Positions 30,913-40,523 are shown, counted from the first letter of the stretch. The stretch is DNA of 64,000 bases from Arthrobacter nitrophenolicus (GCF_000332815.1 NZ_AOFD01000004.1:1-64000), one strand, 5' to 3'. A program made the numbers and translations. The notes: a model not told the origin generated them from the sequence alone.

Positions 30913-31692
30913 ATGGAAGTAGTCATCCTGGGCGGACGCAGGCAGATCGGCAAGCTGGCGGCGGATGCCATCGAGGAACTGCTCAGGCGGAAGCCGGACG
31001 CGGTGCTTGGCCTTGCCACGGGGTCCTCGCCGCTGCCGGTCTACGACGAGCTGGCGGAACGGAACAGCCGGGGCCTGGACTTCAGCCGGGCCACGGCGTT
31101 CACGCTGGACGAATATGTTGGCCTGCCCGCCGGGCATCCGGAGTCGTACCGGGAAGTCATCCGGCGGGAGTTCACGGACCGGGTGAACATCGCGCCGGAG
31201 AAGGTCCATGGCCCCGACGGGTCAGCCGGCGACATCCCGGCAGCCTGCCAGGCCTATGAGGATGCCATCGCCGCAGCCGGCGGCGTGGACCTGCAGCTCC
31301 TGGGGGTGGGTACCGACGGGCATATCGCGTTCAATGAGCCAGGGTCCTCCTTTGCCTCGCGCACGCGGATCAAGAGCCTGATTGAACAGACACGCCGGGA
31401 CAACGCCCGTTTTTTCAAGAGCCTGGCCGAGGTCCCGCACCACGTCCTGACGCAGGGCCTCGGCACCCTCATGGAGGCCCGGCATGTGATCCTGATCGCC
31501 ACCGGGGCGCAGAAGGCACAGGCTGTGCGCGAGTTCGTCGAGGGGCCGGTCTCCGCCATCTGCCCGGCGTCGATCCTGCAGTTCCACCCGCACGCCACCG
31601 TCCTGCTGGACGAAGCGGCGGCTTCGGCGCTCAAGCTCGCGGATTTCTACCGGCACACCTACGACAACAAGCCCGCCTGGCAGGGGCTCTGA
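30913..31692 (+). CDS. nagB: Glucosamine-6-phosphate deaminase
   Basis: NagB converts glucosamine 6-phosphate to fructose 6-phosphate and ammonia, linking amino-sugar breakdown to glycolysis. The 259-residue length and motifs fit: LATGSSPLPVYDEL near residue 35, FTLDEYVGLP with the catalytic aspartate near residue 66, and GVGTDGHIAFNEPGSS near residue 132. GGAAGGAAA precedes the ATG by 5 bases. It lies 25 bases after the permease gene, with no sign that the two are related in function. Confidence 0.95.
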   Translation: MEVVILGGRRQIGKLAADAIEELLRRKPDAVLGLATGSSPLPVYDELAERNSRGLDFSRATAFTLDEYVGLPAGHPESYREVIRREFTDRVNIAPEKVHGPDGSAGDIPAACQAYEDAIAAAGGVDLQLLGVGTDGHIAFNEPGSSFASRTRIKSLIEQTRRDNARFFKSLAEVPHHVLTQGLGTLMEARHVILIATGAQKAQAVREFVEGPVSAICPASILQFHPHATVLLDEAAASALKLADFYRHTYDNKPAWQGL

Positions 31693-31807
31693 CCCGCTGC
31701 ACGGGAGGCGGGACGGCAGAAAAAGGCACGACGGCGGTGGGCGCCGCACAGCCGCATCCGGCCGCACGCGCCCGGCCCGCCGTCGGACTCCCGGCCACCG
31801 GAACGGC

Positions 31808-31813
31808 TAAGAT
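31808..31813 (+). promoter_or_regulatory. Candidate -10 box for the DUF3039 gene
   Basis: TAAGAT, 7 bases before the ATG at 31821. Confidence 0.45.
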
Positions 31814-31820
31814 GGTTGGC

Positions 31821-32152
31821 ATGACTAGCATGACGGACCCCCTCGACAACGACCCGATGCGCGAGCTTTCCGGGGCTGGATCGTCCACAGCCACCATTGA
31901 GCGCGAGGAACTGCGCCAGGAAGTGGAACCGGGGACCGGGAGCGCTTTTCGCACTATGTGCGCAAGGAAAAAATCATGGAGTCCGCGCTGACCGGTGAGC
32001 CTGTCATCGCCCTGTGCGGCAAAGTCTGGACGCCGGGCCGGGATCCGCAGAAGTTCCCGGTATGCCCCACGTGCAAAGAGGTCTATGACGGCCTCCGCCC
32101 CGGCAACGACGGCGGCAAGGGTCCCGGAGGGGACTCGGGCAACAACAAGTAG
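31821..32152 (+). CDS. DUF3039 family protein (one-base frameshift as read)
   Basis: A small conserved actinobacterial protein of unknown function. The N-terminal half (TSMTDPLDNDPMRELSG to QEVEPG) and the C-terminal half (HYVRKEKIMESALTGEPVIA, CGKVWTPGRDPQKFPVCPTC) are in different frames. One G added to the run at 31931–31934 joins them as EPGDRERFSHYVRKE, for 110 residues. The Cys–CPTC set suggests a zinc ribbon. The stop shares a base with the helicase GTG, a gene pairing seen across actinobacteria. Confidence 0.85.
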
Positions 32153-33930
32153 TGACGGAGACGCTCTTTGGCGGCCCCACCCTGCCTCCGGCTTATCCGG
32201 AACGCGCAGCCTGGGGAACCGCCCCGAAACTCCGTGCCTGGCAGCAGGAAGCCCTCGACCTTTATCTCCGGAACAGCCCCCGCGACTTCCTCGCGGTGGC
32301 GACCCCCGGCGCCGGTAAGACCACCTTCGCCCTGCGGATCGCGTCGACGCTGATCGATTCCGGCGCCGTGAACCGGGTGACCATCGTGGCGCCCACGGAC
32401 CACCTCAAGCGGCAGTGGGCCGACGCTGCCGCGCGGGTGGGCATCGCCATCGACCCCAACTTCAAGAACTCGGACGGCCAGCACGGCCGCGGGTTCATCG
32501 GAGTTGCCGTCACGTACGCCCAGGTGGCCAGCAAACCGCTGCTGCACCGGGCCAAGACGGAGGCCGCACGCACGCTGGTGATCCTGGACGAAATCCACCA
32601 CGGTGGCGAGGCCCTCTCCTGGGGCGACGGCCTCCGCGAAGCCTTCGATCCGGCGGTGCGCCGGCTGTCCCTGACCGGTACCCCGTTCCGCTCCGACACC
32701 TCGCCCATCCCGTTCGTTGAGTACGCGGAGGACAGGGACGGCATCCGCCGTTCCAAGGCCGACTACACCTACGGCTACGGCAACGCCCTGCGGGACCATG
32801 TGGTCCGGCCGGTGATCTTCATGGCCTACTCCGGCCAGATGCGCTGGCGCACCAGCGCCGGTGAGGAAATGGCGGCGTCGCTGGGCGAGGCCGCCGTCAC
32901 CAAGGACATCACGTCCCAGGCCTGGCGGACTGCCCTGAACCCGGCAGGCGAGTGGATTCCTGCCGTGCTGGCCGGGGCTGACAAGCGCCTGACCGAGGTC
33001 CGGCGCACCGTCCCCGACGCCGGCGGCCTGGTCATTGCCACGGACCACGAGGACGCCCGGGCCTACGCCGGCCAGCTGAAGAGGATCACGGGGGAGTCAC
33101 CCACCGTCATCCTCTCCGACGACGCCAAGGCCTCGAGCAAGATCGAGGAGTTCTCGGCGGGCGAGACCCGCTGGATGGTGGCGGTCCGCATGGTGTCCGA
33201 AGGCGTGGACGTTCCCAGGCTGTCCGTCGGCGTCTACGCCACCTCAACCTCCACGCCGCTGTTCTTCGCCCAGGCCGTGGGCCGCTTCGTGCGCGCACGG
33301 AAACGGGGTGAAACGGCGTCAGTCTTCCTGCCTTCGGTGCCACAGCTGATGGCACTGGCCAACTCCATGGAGGCGGAACGGGACCATGCCCTGGACCGTC
33401 CGGAGAAGGAGGACGGGGACGGCCTGTTCAACCCCGAGGACTCGCTGATGGCGGAGGCCAACCGCGAGGACAAGGCCTCGGACAGCCTCACCAAGGGCAA
33501 GTTCGAGGCGCTGGACTCGCAGGCCTCCTTTGACCGCGTGCTCTTCGACGGCGGCGAGTTTGGCACGGGCGGCGAGGTGGGGTCCGACGACGAGCTGGAC
33601 TTCCTGGGCATCCCCGGCCTGCTGGACGCGGAGCAGGTGGGCACGCTCCTGCGCCAGCGCCAGCATGAGCAGCTCAACCGGAAGAACCGGAAGGCACCCG
33701 CGGCCGAAGCCGCCGCACCTGCCGTCCCGGACCACCGGATGCTCATGGACCTGCGGAACGAGCTCGCCAAGAACGTGGCGGCCTGGTCCGCGCGGACCGG
33801 CACGCCGCACGGTGTCATCCACACCAAGCTCCGGACCGTGTGCGGCGGCCCCGCCGTGGCGCAGGCCAACGAGGAGCAGCTGCAGGCGCGGCTGAGGAAG
33901 CTCCAGGACTGGTTCATCGGCCGCAAGTAG
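32152..33930 (+). CDS. DEAD/DEAH-box superfamily 2 helicase
   Basis: A 592-residue nucleic-acid-dependent ATPase. It has motif I ATPGAGKTTFA near residue 46, motif II LDEIHHGGEAL near residue 144, motif III LTGTPFRSD near residue 175, and motif VI QAVGRFVRARKRGE near residue 375. An acidic region and a helical C-terminal segment (DLRNELAKNVAAWSARTGT) follow. It resembles the uncharacterised RAD25/ResIII-like helicases coupled to DUF3039 in actinobacteria. The GTG start overlaps the DUF3039 stop, so both products are probably made in step. Substrate unknown. Confidence 0.9.
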   Translation: MTETLFGGPTLPPAYPERAAWGTAPKLRAWQQEALDLYLRNSPRDFLAVATPGAGKTTFALRIASTLIDSGAVNRVTIVAPTDHLKRQWADAAARVGIAIDPNFKNSDGQHGRGFIGVAVTYAQVASKPLLHRAKTEAARTLVILDEIHHGGEALSWGDGLREAFDPAVRRLSLTGTPFRSDTSPIPFVEYAEDRDGIRRSKADYTYGYGNALRDHVVRPVIFMAYSGQMRWRTSAGEEMAASLGEAAVTKDITSQAWRTALNPAGEWIPAVLAGADKRLTEVRRTVPDAGGLVIATDHEDARAYAGQLKRITGESPTVILSDDAKASSKIEEFSAGETRWMVAVRMVSEGVDVPRLSVGVYATSTSTPLFFAQAVGRFVRARKRGETASVFLPSVPQLMALANSMEAERDHALDRPEKEDGDGLFNPEDSLMAEANREDKASDSLTKGKFEALDSQASFDRVLFDGGEFGTGGEVGSDDELDFLGIPGLLDAEQVGTLLRQRQHEQLNRKNRKAPAAEAAAPAVPDHRMLMDLRNELAKNVAAWSARTGTPHGVIHTKLRTVCGGPAVAQANEEQLQARLRKLQDWFIGRK

Positions 33931-33946
33931 CGGTGATTTGAGACAC

Positions 33947-33977
33947 GAGTGGCCCGGCGCAGCGCACCGGGCCACTC
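33947..33977. terminator. Bidirectional terminator between the helicase gene and pncA
   Basis: GAGTGGCCCGG (33947–33957) pairs perfectly with CCGGGCCACTC (33967–33977) around a 9-base loop, between two converging genes. No long T-run follows on either side. Confidence 0.65.
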
Positions 33978-33989
33978 CTGCGTTCAGCT

Positions 33990-34616
33990 TCAGGAAACGT
34001 CGACGCCGCCGAGTTCCATCTCGGCAACAGCCTCTTCAAGGTCCTCGGCAATGCCGGCGGTCAGGGACCGGATCACCGTGACGGAGTAGCCCGCCTGGAC
34101 GGCGTCCAGTGACGTGGCCCGGACGCAGTAGTCGGTGGCGATGCCCACCACCACAACGTCCTCGACGTCGTGGCTCTGCAGCCAGTCATCCAGGCCGATC
34201 GCGTCCTCGTCGGGGGCGAACCGGCTGGTGTCGCCGCCGCCGGGCTGGCGTTCGCCGGTGGGGACAGCATCCTCAGGCGCCAGGAGCCCTTCGAAGCCCG
34301 AATAGGCAGCCGCGTACTGGCCCTTCTGGAAGTACGCCTGGATGTACTCCGTGTCCAGGTCCGGATGCAGTTCGGCGCCCCGGGTGCCCGCGACGCAGTG
34401 CGGCGGCCAGCTGTCCTTGAAATCGGGGGTGTCCGAGAAGTGGCTGCCCGGATCGATGTGCCAGTCCTGGGTGGCAACGATGTGGTCGAACTCGTTGTGG
34501 TGGGCGTCCACGTATTCGCTGATGGCCCCCGCCACGGCAGCGCCGCCCTGGACAGCCAGGGAACCGCCCTCGCAGAAGTCGTTCTGGACATCGACGATGA
34601 TCAGCGCACGCGACAT
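33990..34616 (-). CDS. pncA: Nicotinamidase
   Basis: PncA hydrolyses nicotinamide to nicotinate for NAD salvage. In the 208-residue isochorismatase-fold protein the catalytic triad is D9 (IVDVQNDFCEGGS), K98 (FQKGQY) and C164 (ATDYCVRAT). The metal site is D51, H53, H59 and H73 (TQDWHIDPGSHF, PPHCV). About 25 residues (GERQPGGGDTSRFAPDED) are inserted before the C-terminal third. The ATG overlaps the pncB stop (TGATG), so the two salvage enzymes are translationally coupled. Confidence 0.95.
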   Translation of the reverse strand: MSRALIIVDVQNDFCEGGSLAVQGGAAVAGAISEYVDAHHNEFDHIVATQDWHIDPGSHFSDTPDFKDSWPPHCVAGTRGAELHPDLDTEYIQAYFQKGQYAAAYSGFEGLLAPEDAVPTGERQPGGGDTSRFAPDEDAIGLDDWLQSHDVEDVVVVGIATDYCVRATSLDAVQAGYSVTVIRSLTAGIAEDLEEAVAEMELGGVDVS

Positions 34617-35942
34617 CAGTTCTCCTCGTAGATGGTGGGAATGGCGGCCTCGCCGCGCTGGAGGCGGTTGACCACGGGCGGCAGTTCGGCCATCGAGTCG
34701 GCGTGCCGCTGGCGCGCCCGGAGGACGCCTTCATGGCCGGTCCACCCGGGGACGAGTTCACCGTTCTTCATGAACTGCTGCAGCAGCGGCCGGTCGTTGC
34801 CGTCATCATCCGGCCGGCGGCCGACGCCCACAATCTCGGCGGTGGCAATGCCGTGTTCGTTTCATTTTCCGCAGCGCTACTTGCGTCCGCCTACGCTGGC
34901 CTTGTTCTTGGCGGCCTTGGCCACCGAGACGAAGTTGCCGTCGTCGTCCGTGCGGCTCACGAGCTTGTAGACCATGCTGGCTGTGGGCGCACCGGAGCCT
35001 GTCACGAGGGACGTTCCCACGCCGTAGGAGTCCACCGGCGCGGACTGCAGCGCGGCGATGGCGTACTCGTCCAGGTCCGAGGTGACCACGATCTTGGTGT
35101 CCTCGTTGCCGAGGTCGTCCAGGAGCCGGCGCACCCACTGCGCCTGGTCCACGAGGTCGCCAGAGTCCAGCCGGACGGCGCCCAGCCGGTGACCCGCCAG
35201 GTCCACGGCCGTGCGGACGGCCGCCTCGACGTCGTACGTGTCCACAAGGAGGGACGTGCCCTCGCCGAGCGCCGCGATCTGGGCCTCGAAGGCGTCCCGC
35301 TCGGTGTCGTGCAGCAGGGTGAAGGAGTGGGCGGCGGTGCCGACGGTCTTGATGCCGTACCGGGCGCCCGCCTCGAGGTTGGACGTGCTGTCGAACCCGG
35401 CGATGACGGCGGCGCGGGCGGCGGACGCCGCAGCTTCCTCGTGGGTGCGGCGGGAGCCCATCTCGATGCAGGGGCGGCCGTGTGCGGCGCTGACCATCCG
35501 CGAGGCAGCAGAGGCGATCGCGCTGTCATGGTTGAGGACGGACAGGATGTAGGTCTCCAGCATGCACGCCTCGGCGAAGGTGCCCTCCACGATCAGGATG
35601 GGGGAGTTGGGGAAGTACGCTTCACCCTCGGCGTAGCCCAGATGTCGCCGGAAAAGCGGTAGGAAGCCAGGTATTCCAGGGTCTGGTCATTGACCACTCC
35701 GGTGCGGGCCAGGAAGTCCAGTTCCGTCGCGCCGAACCGGAAGTTGGCGATGCCCTCCAGGAGCCGGCCCGTACCGGCCACGATCCGTAGCGCCGGCCGT
35801 CCGGCAGCCGGCGGGCGAACGCCTCGAACACCGACTTGCGGTGCGCAGCTCCGGAATGGAGCGACGCCTGCAGCATGGTCAGCTCGTAGTGGTCGGTGTA
35901 AAAAGACGTGCGGGGATGGTCCCAGCCGGCGGAGGTACTCAC
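34616..35942 (-). CDS. pncB: Nicotinate phosphoribosyltransferase (four indels as read)
   Basis: PncB joins nicotinate to PRPP, giving nicotinate mononucleotide. From GTG 35942 it reads STSAGWDHPRTSFYTDHYEL. The frame then breaks near 35785 (missing base), 35638 (missing C), 34879 (missing base, stop read) and 34861 (extra T). With these corrected the product is 442 residues and continuous, including GDIWGYAEGEAYFPNSP, GTAAHSF, VRLDSGDL and VGVGRRPDDD. All pieces are well conserved, so recent error or very recent decay is implied. It is coupled to pncA downstream. The GTG follows TAGAGT at 7 bases. Confidence 0.88.
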
Positions 35943-35949
35943 GAAAATC

Positions 35950-35955
35950 ACTCTA
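35950..35955 (-). promoter_or_regulatory. Candidate -10 box for pncB
   Basis: TAGAGT on the minus strand, 7 bases before the GTG at 35942. Confidence 0.45.
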
Positions 35956-35960
35956 GTCCC

Positions 35961-36137
35961 CACTGGCTCCCACGTCTCGCTCCGCTTCGCCGCGGGTCCC
36001 TCGCCAGTGTGGGCCCACCCACTGGCTCCCACGTCTCGCTCCGCTTCGCCGCGGGTCCCTCGCCAGTGTGGGCCCACCCACTGGCTCCCACGTCTCCCAC
36101 GCGCTTCGCGGGCGGGGCCCTCGGCGGCGTGGGTCCG
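35961..36137. repeat. 59-bp tandem repeat between pncB and clpS
   Basis: Two identical 59-bp units (35961–36019 and 36020–36078) are followed by a third that matches for about 18 bases and then diverges. Each unit can form a hairpin between CCCACTGGC at its start and GCCAGTGTGGG near its end. The joints contain the palindrome GTGGGCCCAC. It fills the divergent promoter region of pncB and clpS. Confidence 0.85.
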
Positions 36138-36145
36138 CATCCCCA

Positions 36146-36151
36146 TAGAAT
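36146..36151 (+). promoter_or_regulatory. Candidate -10 box for clpS
   Basis: TAGAAT, 6 bases before the ATG at 36158. Confidence 0.5.
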
Positions 36152-36157
36152 GGACAG

Positions 36158-36541
36158 ATGACCTTAAGCGTTGCGCTCGGCCCTGATACGCAGGAGGGCA
36201 CCCGGACCGGAACAGCGGAGGCTACAGACTCCCTGACCGCCCCGGACATCCCTTGGAACCTGGTGATCTGGAACGATCCCGTCAACCTCATGAGCTATGT
36301 CAGCTACGTGTTCCAAAGCTACTTCGGCTACTCGGAGAGCAAGGCGAACAAGCTCATGATGGAGGTCCACAGGAAGGGCCGCTCGATCGTTGCGCACGGC
36401 AGCAAGGAACAGGTGGAACGGCACGCTGTGGCCATGCACGGGTTCGGCCTGTGGGCCACGGTGGAGAAAGCGAGCGGCGGCCCCGGCGGCAACTCCGGGA
36501 AGTCCGGCGGACCGGGCCAGGGCAAGGGGAAACGTGGCTAA
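36158..36541 (+). CDS. clpS: ATP-dependent Clp protease adaptor ClpS
   Basis: ClpS delivers N-degron proteins to ClpAP or ClpCP and blocks other substrates. The core is residues about 32–105: PWNLVIWNDPVNLMSYVSYV (N-degron pocket with the ND pair), then ANKLMMEVHRKGRSIVA and HAVAMHGFGLWATVE. A Gly/Ser/Lys-rich C-terminal tail (GGPGGNSGKSGGPG) and a flexible N-terminus flank it. The last 8 bases overlap the DUF2017 gene. Confidence 0.93.
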   Translation: MTLSVALGPDTQEGTRTGTAEATDSLTAPDIPWNLVIWNDPVNLMSYVSYVFQSYFGYSESKANKLMMEVHRKGRSIVAHGSKEQVERHAVAMHGFGLWATVEKASGGPGGNSGKSGGPGQGKGKRG

Positions 36542-37099
36542 GGCATTCAAGTACGGCTCAAGGGCATCACCGGCTACCTCGAACCCGCCGAACGCGAGCT
36601 CCTGCACAGCCTGATCGACGACGTCATCTCCATGCTCCAGCCGGAGGAGCGCGCAGGCCAGGATCCGCTGGCAGCGCTCATCGGGCTGGACATGGACGTT
36701 GCCGAACCGACGGACCGGGCCGTCAAGCGCCTGCTCCCCAACGTGGTGAAGGACGACGGCGCCGCCTCCCTCGAGTTCCGCCAGCTCACCGAGCGCTCGC
36801 TCCGGGAAACGAAGATCGGCGCGCTGCGCGCGGCCGCGCTGGACCTGGACAAAGACGAAATCGTGCTGACTCCCGAGGGGGCGAAGCACTGGTCCATGGC
36901 ACTGAACGATGTCCGCCTGGTCCTGGCCGAGCGCCTGGACATCCGGGACGAGGAGGACGCCGAACACGTCCACCTGATGCAGGACTGGTCCCAGGCCGAG
37001 GACGTGGAGAGCTACCTGGCCCTGGTCTACAACTTCGCCACCTGGCTGCAGGAATCACTGGTGCAGGCGATGCTGCAGTCGCTGGAAACGCGGCGTTGA
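36534..37099 (+). CDS. DUF2017 family protein (one-base frameshift as read)
   Basis: A conserved actinobacterial protein of unknown function that nearly always follows clpS. GTG 36534 overlaps clpS by 8 bases and starts VAKAFKYG. Adding one base near 36557 continues as LKGITGYLEPAERELLHSL, in phase with the open region ending at 37099, for 188 residues. The protein is helical and acidic (LDIRDEEDAEHVHLM, YLALVYNFATWLQE). A role with ClpS or the Clp protease is suggested only by gene neighbourhood. Confidence 0.85.
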
Positions 37100-37204
37100 G
37101 GAATCCGGGCCGCCCGGTCCCGGCGCCGTGTGACAAATTAGACATGAGTCACAGGCCACAAGATGATGGCTGAGGCATCGGGGAGCACCTATCCTCGAAT
37201 AATC

Positions 37205-38230
37205 ATGACAACAGCCTCGAGCATGGATCCGCCGGCAGCCGGGCAGGCATCCGAAGCGGACGACCTACAGGCCGCCGCCCTGGAAGCGCGCCCCATCGGT
37301 GTATTCGATTCCGGTGTAGGGGGCCTCACCGTGGCCCGCTCCATCATCGACCAGCTTCCCAACGAGTCCATCCTGTACGTGGGGGACACCGCCAACGGGC
37401 CCTACGGTCCCCTGCCCATCGCGGAAGTCCGGGCCAACGCCCTGGGCGTGATGGACGAACTGGTGGACTCCGGCGTCAAGCTGCTGACCATCGCCTGCAA
37501 CTCGGCGTCGGCCGCGGTGCTCCGGGACGCCCGCGAACGGTACACGGCCAAGTACGGCATCCCGGTCATCGAAGTGATCCAGCCGGCGGTCCGCCGCGCC
37601 GTTGCCGCCACCCGCACCGGACGCGTGGGCGTCATCGGGACGTCCGCAACCATTGGATCGCGGGCGTACGAGGATACTTTCGCTGCCGCCCCGGACCTCT
37701 CCATCACGTCCGTGGCCTGCCCGGAGTTCGTCAGCTACGTGGAGGCCGGCATCACCACCGGGCCCGCCCTGCTGGCAGTCGCCGAGGAATACCTGGCGCC
37801 GCTGAAGGCCGCGGAGGTGGACACCGTGGTGCTGGGCTGCACCCACTACCCCCTGCTCACCGGCGTCATCTCCTACGTCATGGGGGCCGACGTCACGCTG
37901 GTCTCCAGTGCCGAGGAAACCGCCAAGGACGTGTACCGTGCTCTGGCGACTCACAACCTCCAGCGCAGCGCCGGAACACCGCCGGAGCACCACTTCGTGG
38001 CAACGGGCGACGCCGGCCAGTTCGAGTCCCTGGCCCGCAGGTTCCTCGGCCCCGAGGTGCTGTCCGTCCGCCACGTGGACCATGTGGCGGCCCAGTACCC
38101 CACCGGCAGCCTGGCGCGCATCACGCCGGAAATGATCGCCGCAGCCCGGAGCGCCGCCAACCGGCCCCGGATCTCCAACTTCGTGGGAGGCCTCGCGGAC
38201 GCAGGCCGCGCCGGGGGTCCGGCGCTGTGA
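37205..38230 (+). CDS. murI: Glutamate racemase
   Basis: MurI makes D-glutamate for peptidoglycan by a two-cysteine proton swap. The 341-residue protein has a 35-residue flexible N-terminus. The substrate motif [10 protein letters not shown] follows near residue 39, the first catalytic cysteine in [12 protein letters not shown] near residue 98, and the second in [10 protein letters not shown] near residue 215. ATG 37205 was chosen over one 42 bases upstream because TATCCT lies 9 bases before it and family length fits better. The stop overlaps the next GTG (GTGA). Confidence 0.94.
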   Translation: MTTASSMDPPAAGQASEADDLQAAALEARPIGVFDSGVGGLTVARSIIDQLPNESILYVGDTANGPYGPLPIAEVRANALGVMDELVDSGVKLLTIACNSASAAVLRDARERYTAKYGIPVIEVIQPAVRRAVAATRTGRVGVIGTSATIGSRAYEDTFAAAPDLSITSVACPEFVSYVEAGITTGPALLAVAEEYLAPLKAAEVDTVVLGCTHYPLLTGVISYVMGADVTLVSSAEETAKDVYRALATHNLQRSAGTPPEHHFVATGDAGQFESLARRFLGPEVLSVRHVDHVAAQYPTGSLARITPEMIAAARSAANRPRISNFVGGLADAGRAGGPAL

Positions 38231-39024
38231 AACTGACCATCGTGGGCTGTACCGGCTCGTTCCCGGGGCCCGGTTCGCCGGCGTCGTGCTACCTCCTGAC
38301 CGCCACGGACGGGGAGCGGACGTGGAAGGTGGTGATGGACCTCGGCAGCGGCGCGCTGGGGGCCATCCAGCGCTACACGGACCTCGAAGACATTGACGCG
38401 ATCTTCCTCACCCACCTGCACCCGGACCACTGCATGGACCTGTGCGGCCTGCACGTCGCCATCCGCTGGAAGCCCGGCGGCTGGGGACGCGGGCGGATTC
38501 CCGTCTGGGGGCCTGCCGCCACTGCCGACCGGATGGCCACGGCCTACGGCCTGGACCTTGACCCCGGCATGCACGAGGAATTCGACTTCACCAACTGGAC
38601 CGAGCGCGAACCGGTGACCGTGGGCCCGTTCACCGTGACGCCCTTCGCCGTGAACCATCCCATCGAGGAGGCCTATGCCCTCCGGGTGGAGGTGGTGGAA
38701 CCGGACAAGGACGGCACCATGGTCTCCCGCACCCTGACCTATTCCGGTGACACCGATTCGTGTGCCGGGCTGGAGGAGGCAGCCAAGGACGCGGACCTGT
38801 TCCTGTGCGAGGCCGCCTTCGAGGAGGGCCGGGACAACGGCATCAAGGATGTCCACCTGACCGGCAAGCGCGCCGGGGAGGCCGCCACGGCGGCCGGTGC
38901 CCGCCGCCTCCTGCTGACGCACATCCCGGTATGGACCTCCCAGACCACCGTGATGGCGGAGGCGCGTCCGGTGTTCGCAGGAGACGTGGCCGTGGCGGTC
39001 GCCGGAGTGCATTACACCATCTGA
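38227..39024 (+). CDS. MBL-fold metallohydrolase
   Basis: A 265-residue metallo-beta-lactamase-fold hydrolase with the metal-binding motif [11 protein letters not shown] near residue 59. Later ligands are in SGDTDSC (near 176), EAAFEEG (near 198) and LLLTHIPVW (near 237). It resembles the RNase Z/ribonuclease-like branch found between murI and rph in many actinobacteria. A cyclic nucleotide or RNA phosphodiester substrate is plausible but unproven. It is translationally coupled to murI by a 4-base overlap. Confidence 0.87.
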   Translation: MKLTIVGCTGSFPGPGSPASCYLLTATDGERTWKVVMDLGSGALGAIQRYTDLEDIDAIFLTHLHPDHCMDLCGLHVAIRWKPGGWGRGRIPVWGPAATADRMATAYGLDLDPGMHEEFDFTNWTEREPVTVGPFTVTPFAVNHPIEEAYALRVEVVEPDKDGTMVSRTLTYSGDTDSCAGLEEAAKDADLFLCEAAFEEGRDNGIKDVHLTGKRAGEAATAAGARRLLLTHIPVWTSQTTVMAEARPVFAGDVAVAVAGVHYTI

Positions 39025-39078
39025 GGCCCCCGCCTGCCGGGCTGCCCTGCGGGAACTGCCGGTGCAGGCAGCAGTGGA

Positions 39079-39084
39079 TAAGCT
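39079..39084 (+). promoter_or_regulatory. Candidate -10 box for rph
   Basis: TAAGCT, 6 bases before the ATG at 39091. Confidence 0.4.
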
Positions 39085-39090
39085 AAAGGC

Positions 39091-39848
39091 ATGACTTCTG
39101 AAGCAACTGCAGTGCCCATCGTGCGTGCCGACGGCCGCGCCCCGGACCAGCTCCGGCCCATCAGCATCACGCGCGGATGGTCCAACCAGGCTGAGGGTTC
39201 GGCGCTGATCGAATTCGGCAACACCAGGTCCTGTGCACCGCCTCCCTGACCGCCGGCGTCCCCCGCTGGCTGAAGGGCGAGGGCCGGGGCTGGGTCACGG
39301 CCGAGTACGCCATGCTGCCGCGGGCAACGAACACCCGCTCCGACCGGGAGTCCGTCAAGGGCAAGATCGGTGGCCGCACGCACGAAATCTCGCGGCTCAT
39401 CGGCCGGTCCCTGCGGTCCATCATCGACACAAAAGCCCTCGGCGAAAACACCATCGTGCTGGACTGCGATGTCCTGCAGGCTGACGGCGGAACCCGTACG
39501 GCCGCCATCACCGGCGCCTACGTGGCCCTTGCCGATGCCATCCGCTTCGCCCGCGACAACAAGCTCATCGCCAAGAGCGCGCAGCCGCTGATCGACACCA
39601 TCGCAGCCGTCTCCGTGGGCATCATCGACGGCGTGCCCATGCTGGACCTGCCGTACGTCGAGGACGTCCGTGCGGAGACCGACATGAACGTGGTGGTCAC
39701 CGGCTCCGGCAAGTTCGTTGAGGTGCAGGGCACTGCCGAGGGCGCGCCGTTCGACCGCGAGGAGCTGGACAAGCTCCTGGACCTGGCCCTGCTGGGCACC
39801 ACCCAGCTTGCGGCCATCCAGCGTGAGACCCTGGCAGACACCCTGTGA
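39091..39848 (+). CDS. rph: Ribonuclease PH (one-base frameshift as read)
   Basis: RNase PH trims tRNA 3' ends by phosphorolysis. The frame runs from ATG 39091 ([20 protein letters not shown]) to EFGNTR. It then resumes one base out of phase as [19 protein letters not shown] to the stop at 39848. One G added to AGG at 39226–39228 gives [15 protein letters not shown], exactly the family sequence, and a normal 252 residues. The phosphate/RNA-binding motif [10 protein letters not shown] is present. The stop overlaps the rdgB start by 4 bases. Confidence 0.93.
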
Positions 39849-40501
39849 GCGCGGCCGGCGCCGGCCCCCGGCTGGTCCTCGCCACGCACAACAAGGGCAA
39901 ACTCCGGGAGCTGCGTGAGCTGCTGCGCGGCCAGGTCCCGGGGCTCGACGTCGACACGCAGGTGGTGGACGCGGCGGCGGCAGGTGCCCCCGACGTCGTC
40001 GAAACCGGCGTGACGTTCGCCGAAAACTCGCTGCTGAAGGCACGGGCCGTTGCCGATGCCACCGGCCTGGTGGCCATCGCGGACGATTCCGGGCTCGCCG
40101 TCGACGTCATGGGAGGGGCTCCGGGCATCTTTTCCGCGCGGTGGTCCGGCAGCCACGGCGACGACGCCGCGAACCTTGCGCTCCTGCTCAACCAGCTTTC
40201 GGACGTTCCGGACCGGCACCGCGGTGCGGCGTTCGTGTGCGCGGCCGCCCTTGCCGTGCCGGCAACGGACGGCAACCCGGGGCGGGAAGTGGTGGAGTAC
40301 GGGCAACTCGAAGGCATCCTGCTCCGCGAGCCGAGGGGCGGGGGAGGCTTCGGCTACGATCCCGTGCTCCAGCCGGCGGGGGAGCAGCGCAGCTGCGCGG
40401 AGCTCTCCGCAGAGGAGAAGAACGCCATCAGCCACCGCGGCAAGGCCTTCCGTGCGCTGCTGCCGTCGATCGTGGAGGCCCTGCAGGCCGCGGATTCCTG
40501 A
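39845..40501 (+). CDS. rdgB: XTP/dITP diphosphatase (non-canonical purine NTP pyrophosphatase)
   Basis: RdgB cleaves ITP, dITP and XTP to keep deaminated purines out of nucleic acids. The 218-residue protein has the family opening [16 protein letters not shown], the metal-binding [16 protein letters not shown] near residue 79, [12 protein letters not shown] near residue 164, and [12 protein letters not shown] near the end. The start is GTG within a GTGA overlap with rph, the usual actinobacterial order. It is followed by a very strong palindromic terminator. Confidence 0.95.
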   Translation: MSAAGAGPRLVLATHNKGKLRELRELLRGQVPGLDVDTQVVDAAAAGAPDVVETGVTFAENSLLKARAVADATGLVAIADDSGLAVDVMGGAPGIFSARWSGSHGDDAANLALLLNQLSDVPDRHRGAAFVCAAALAVPATDGNPGREVVEYGQLEGILLREPRGGGGFGYDPVLQPAGEQRSCAELSAEEKNAISHRGKAFRALLPSIVEALQAADS

Positions 40502-40523
40502 CGTGACCCTGCCTTAGCCGCTG

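Noticed and set aside
35961..36137. Possible CRISPR array
   Set aside because: The units are directly adjacent with no unique spacers and no cas genes nearby; it is a plain tandem repeat.
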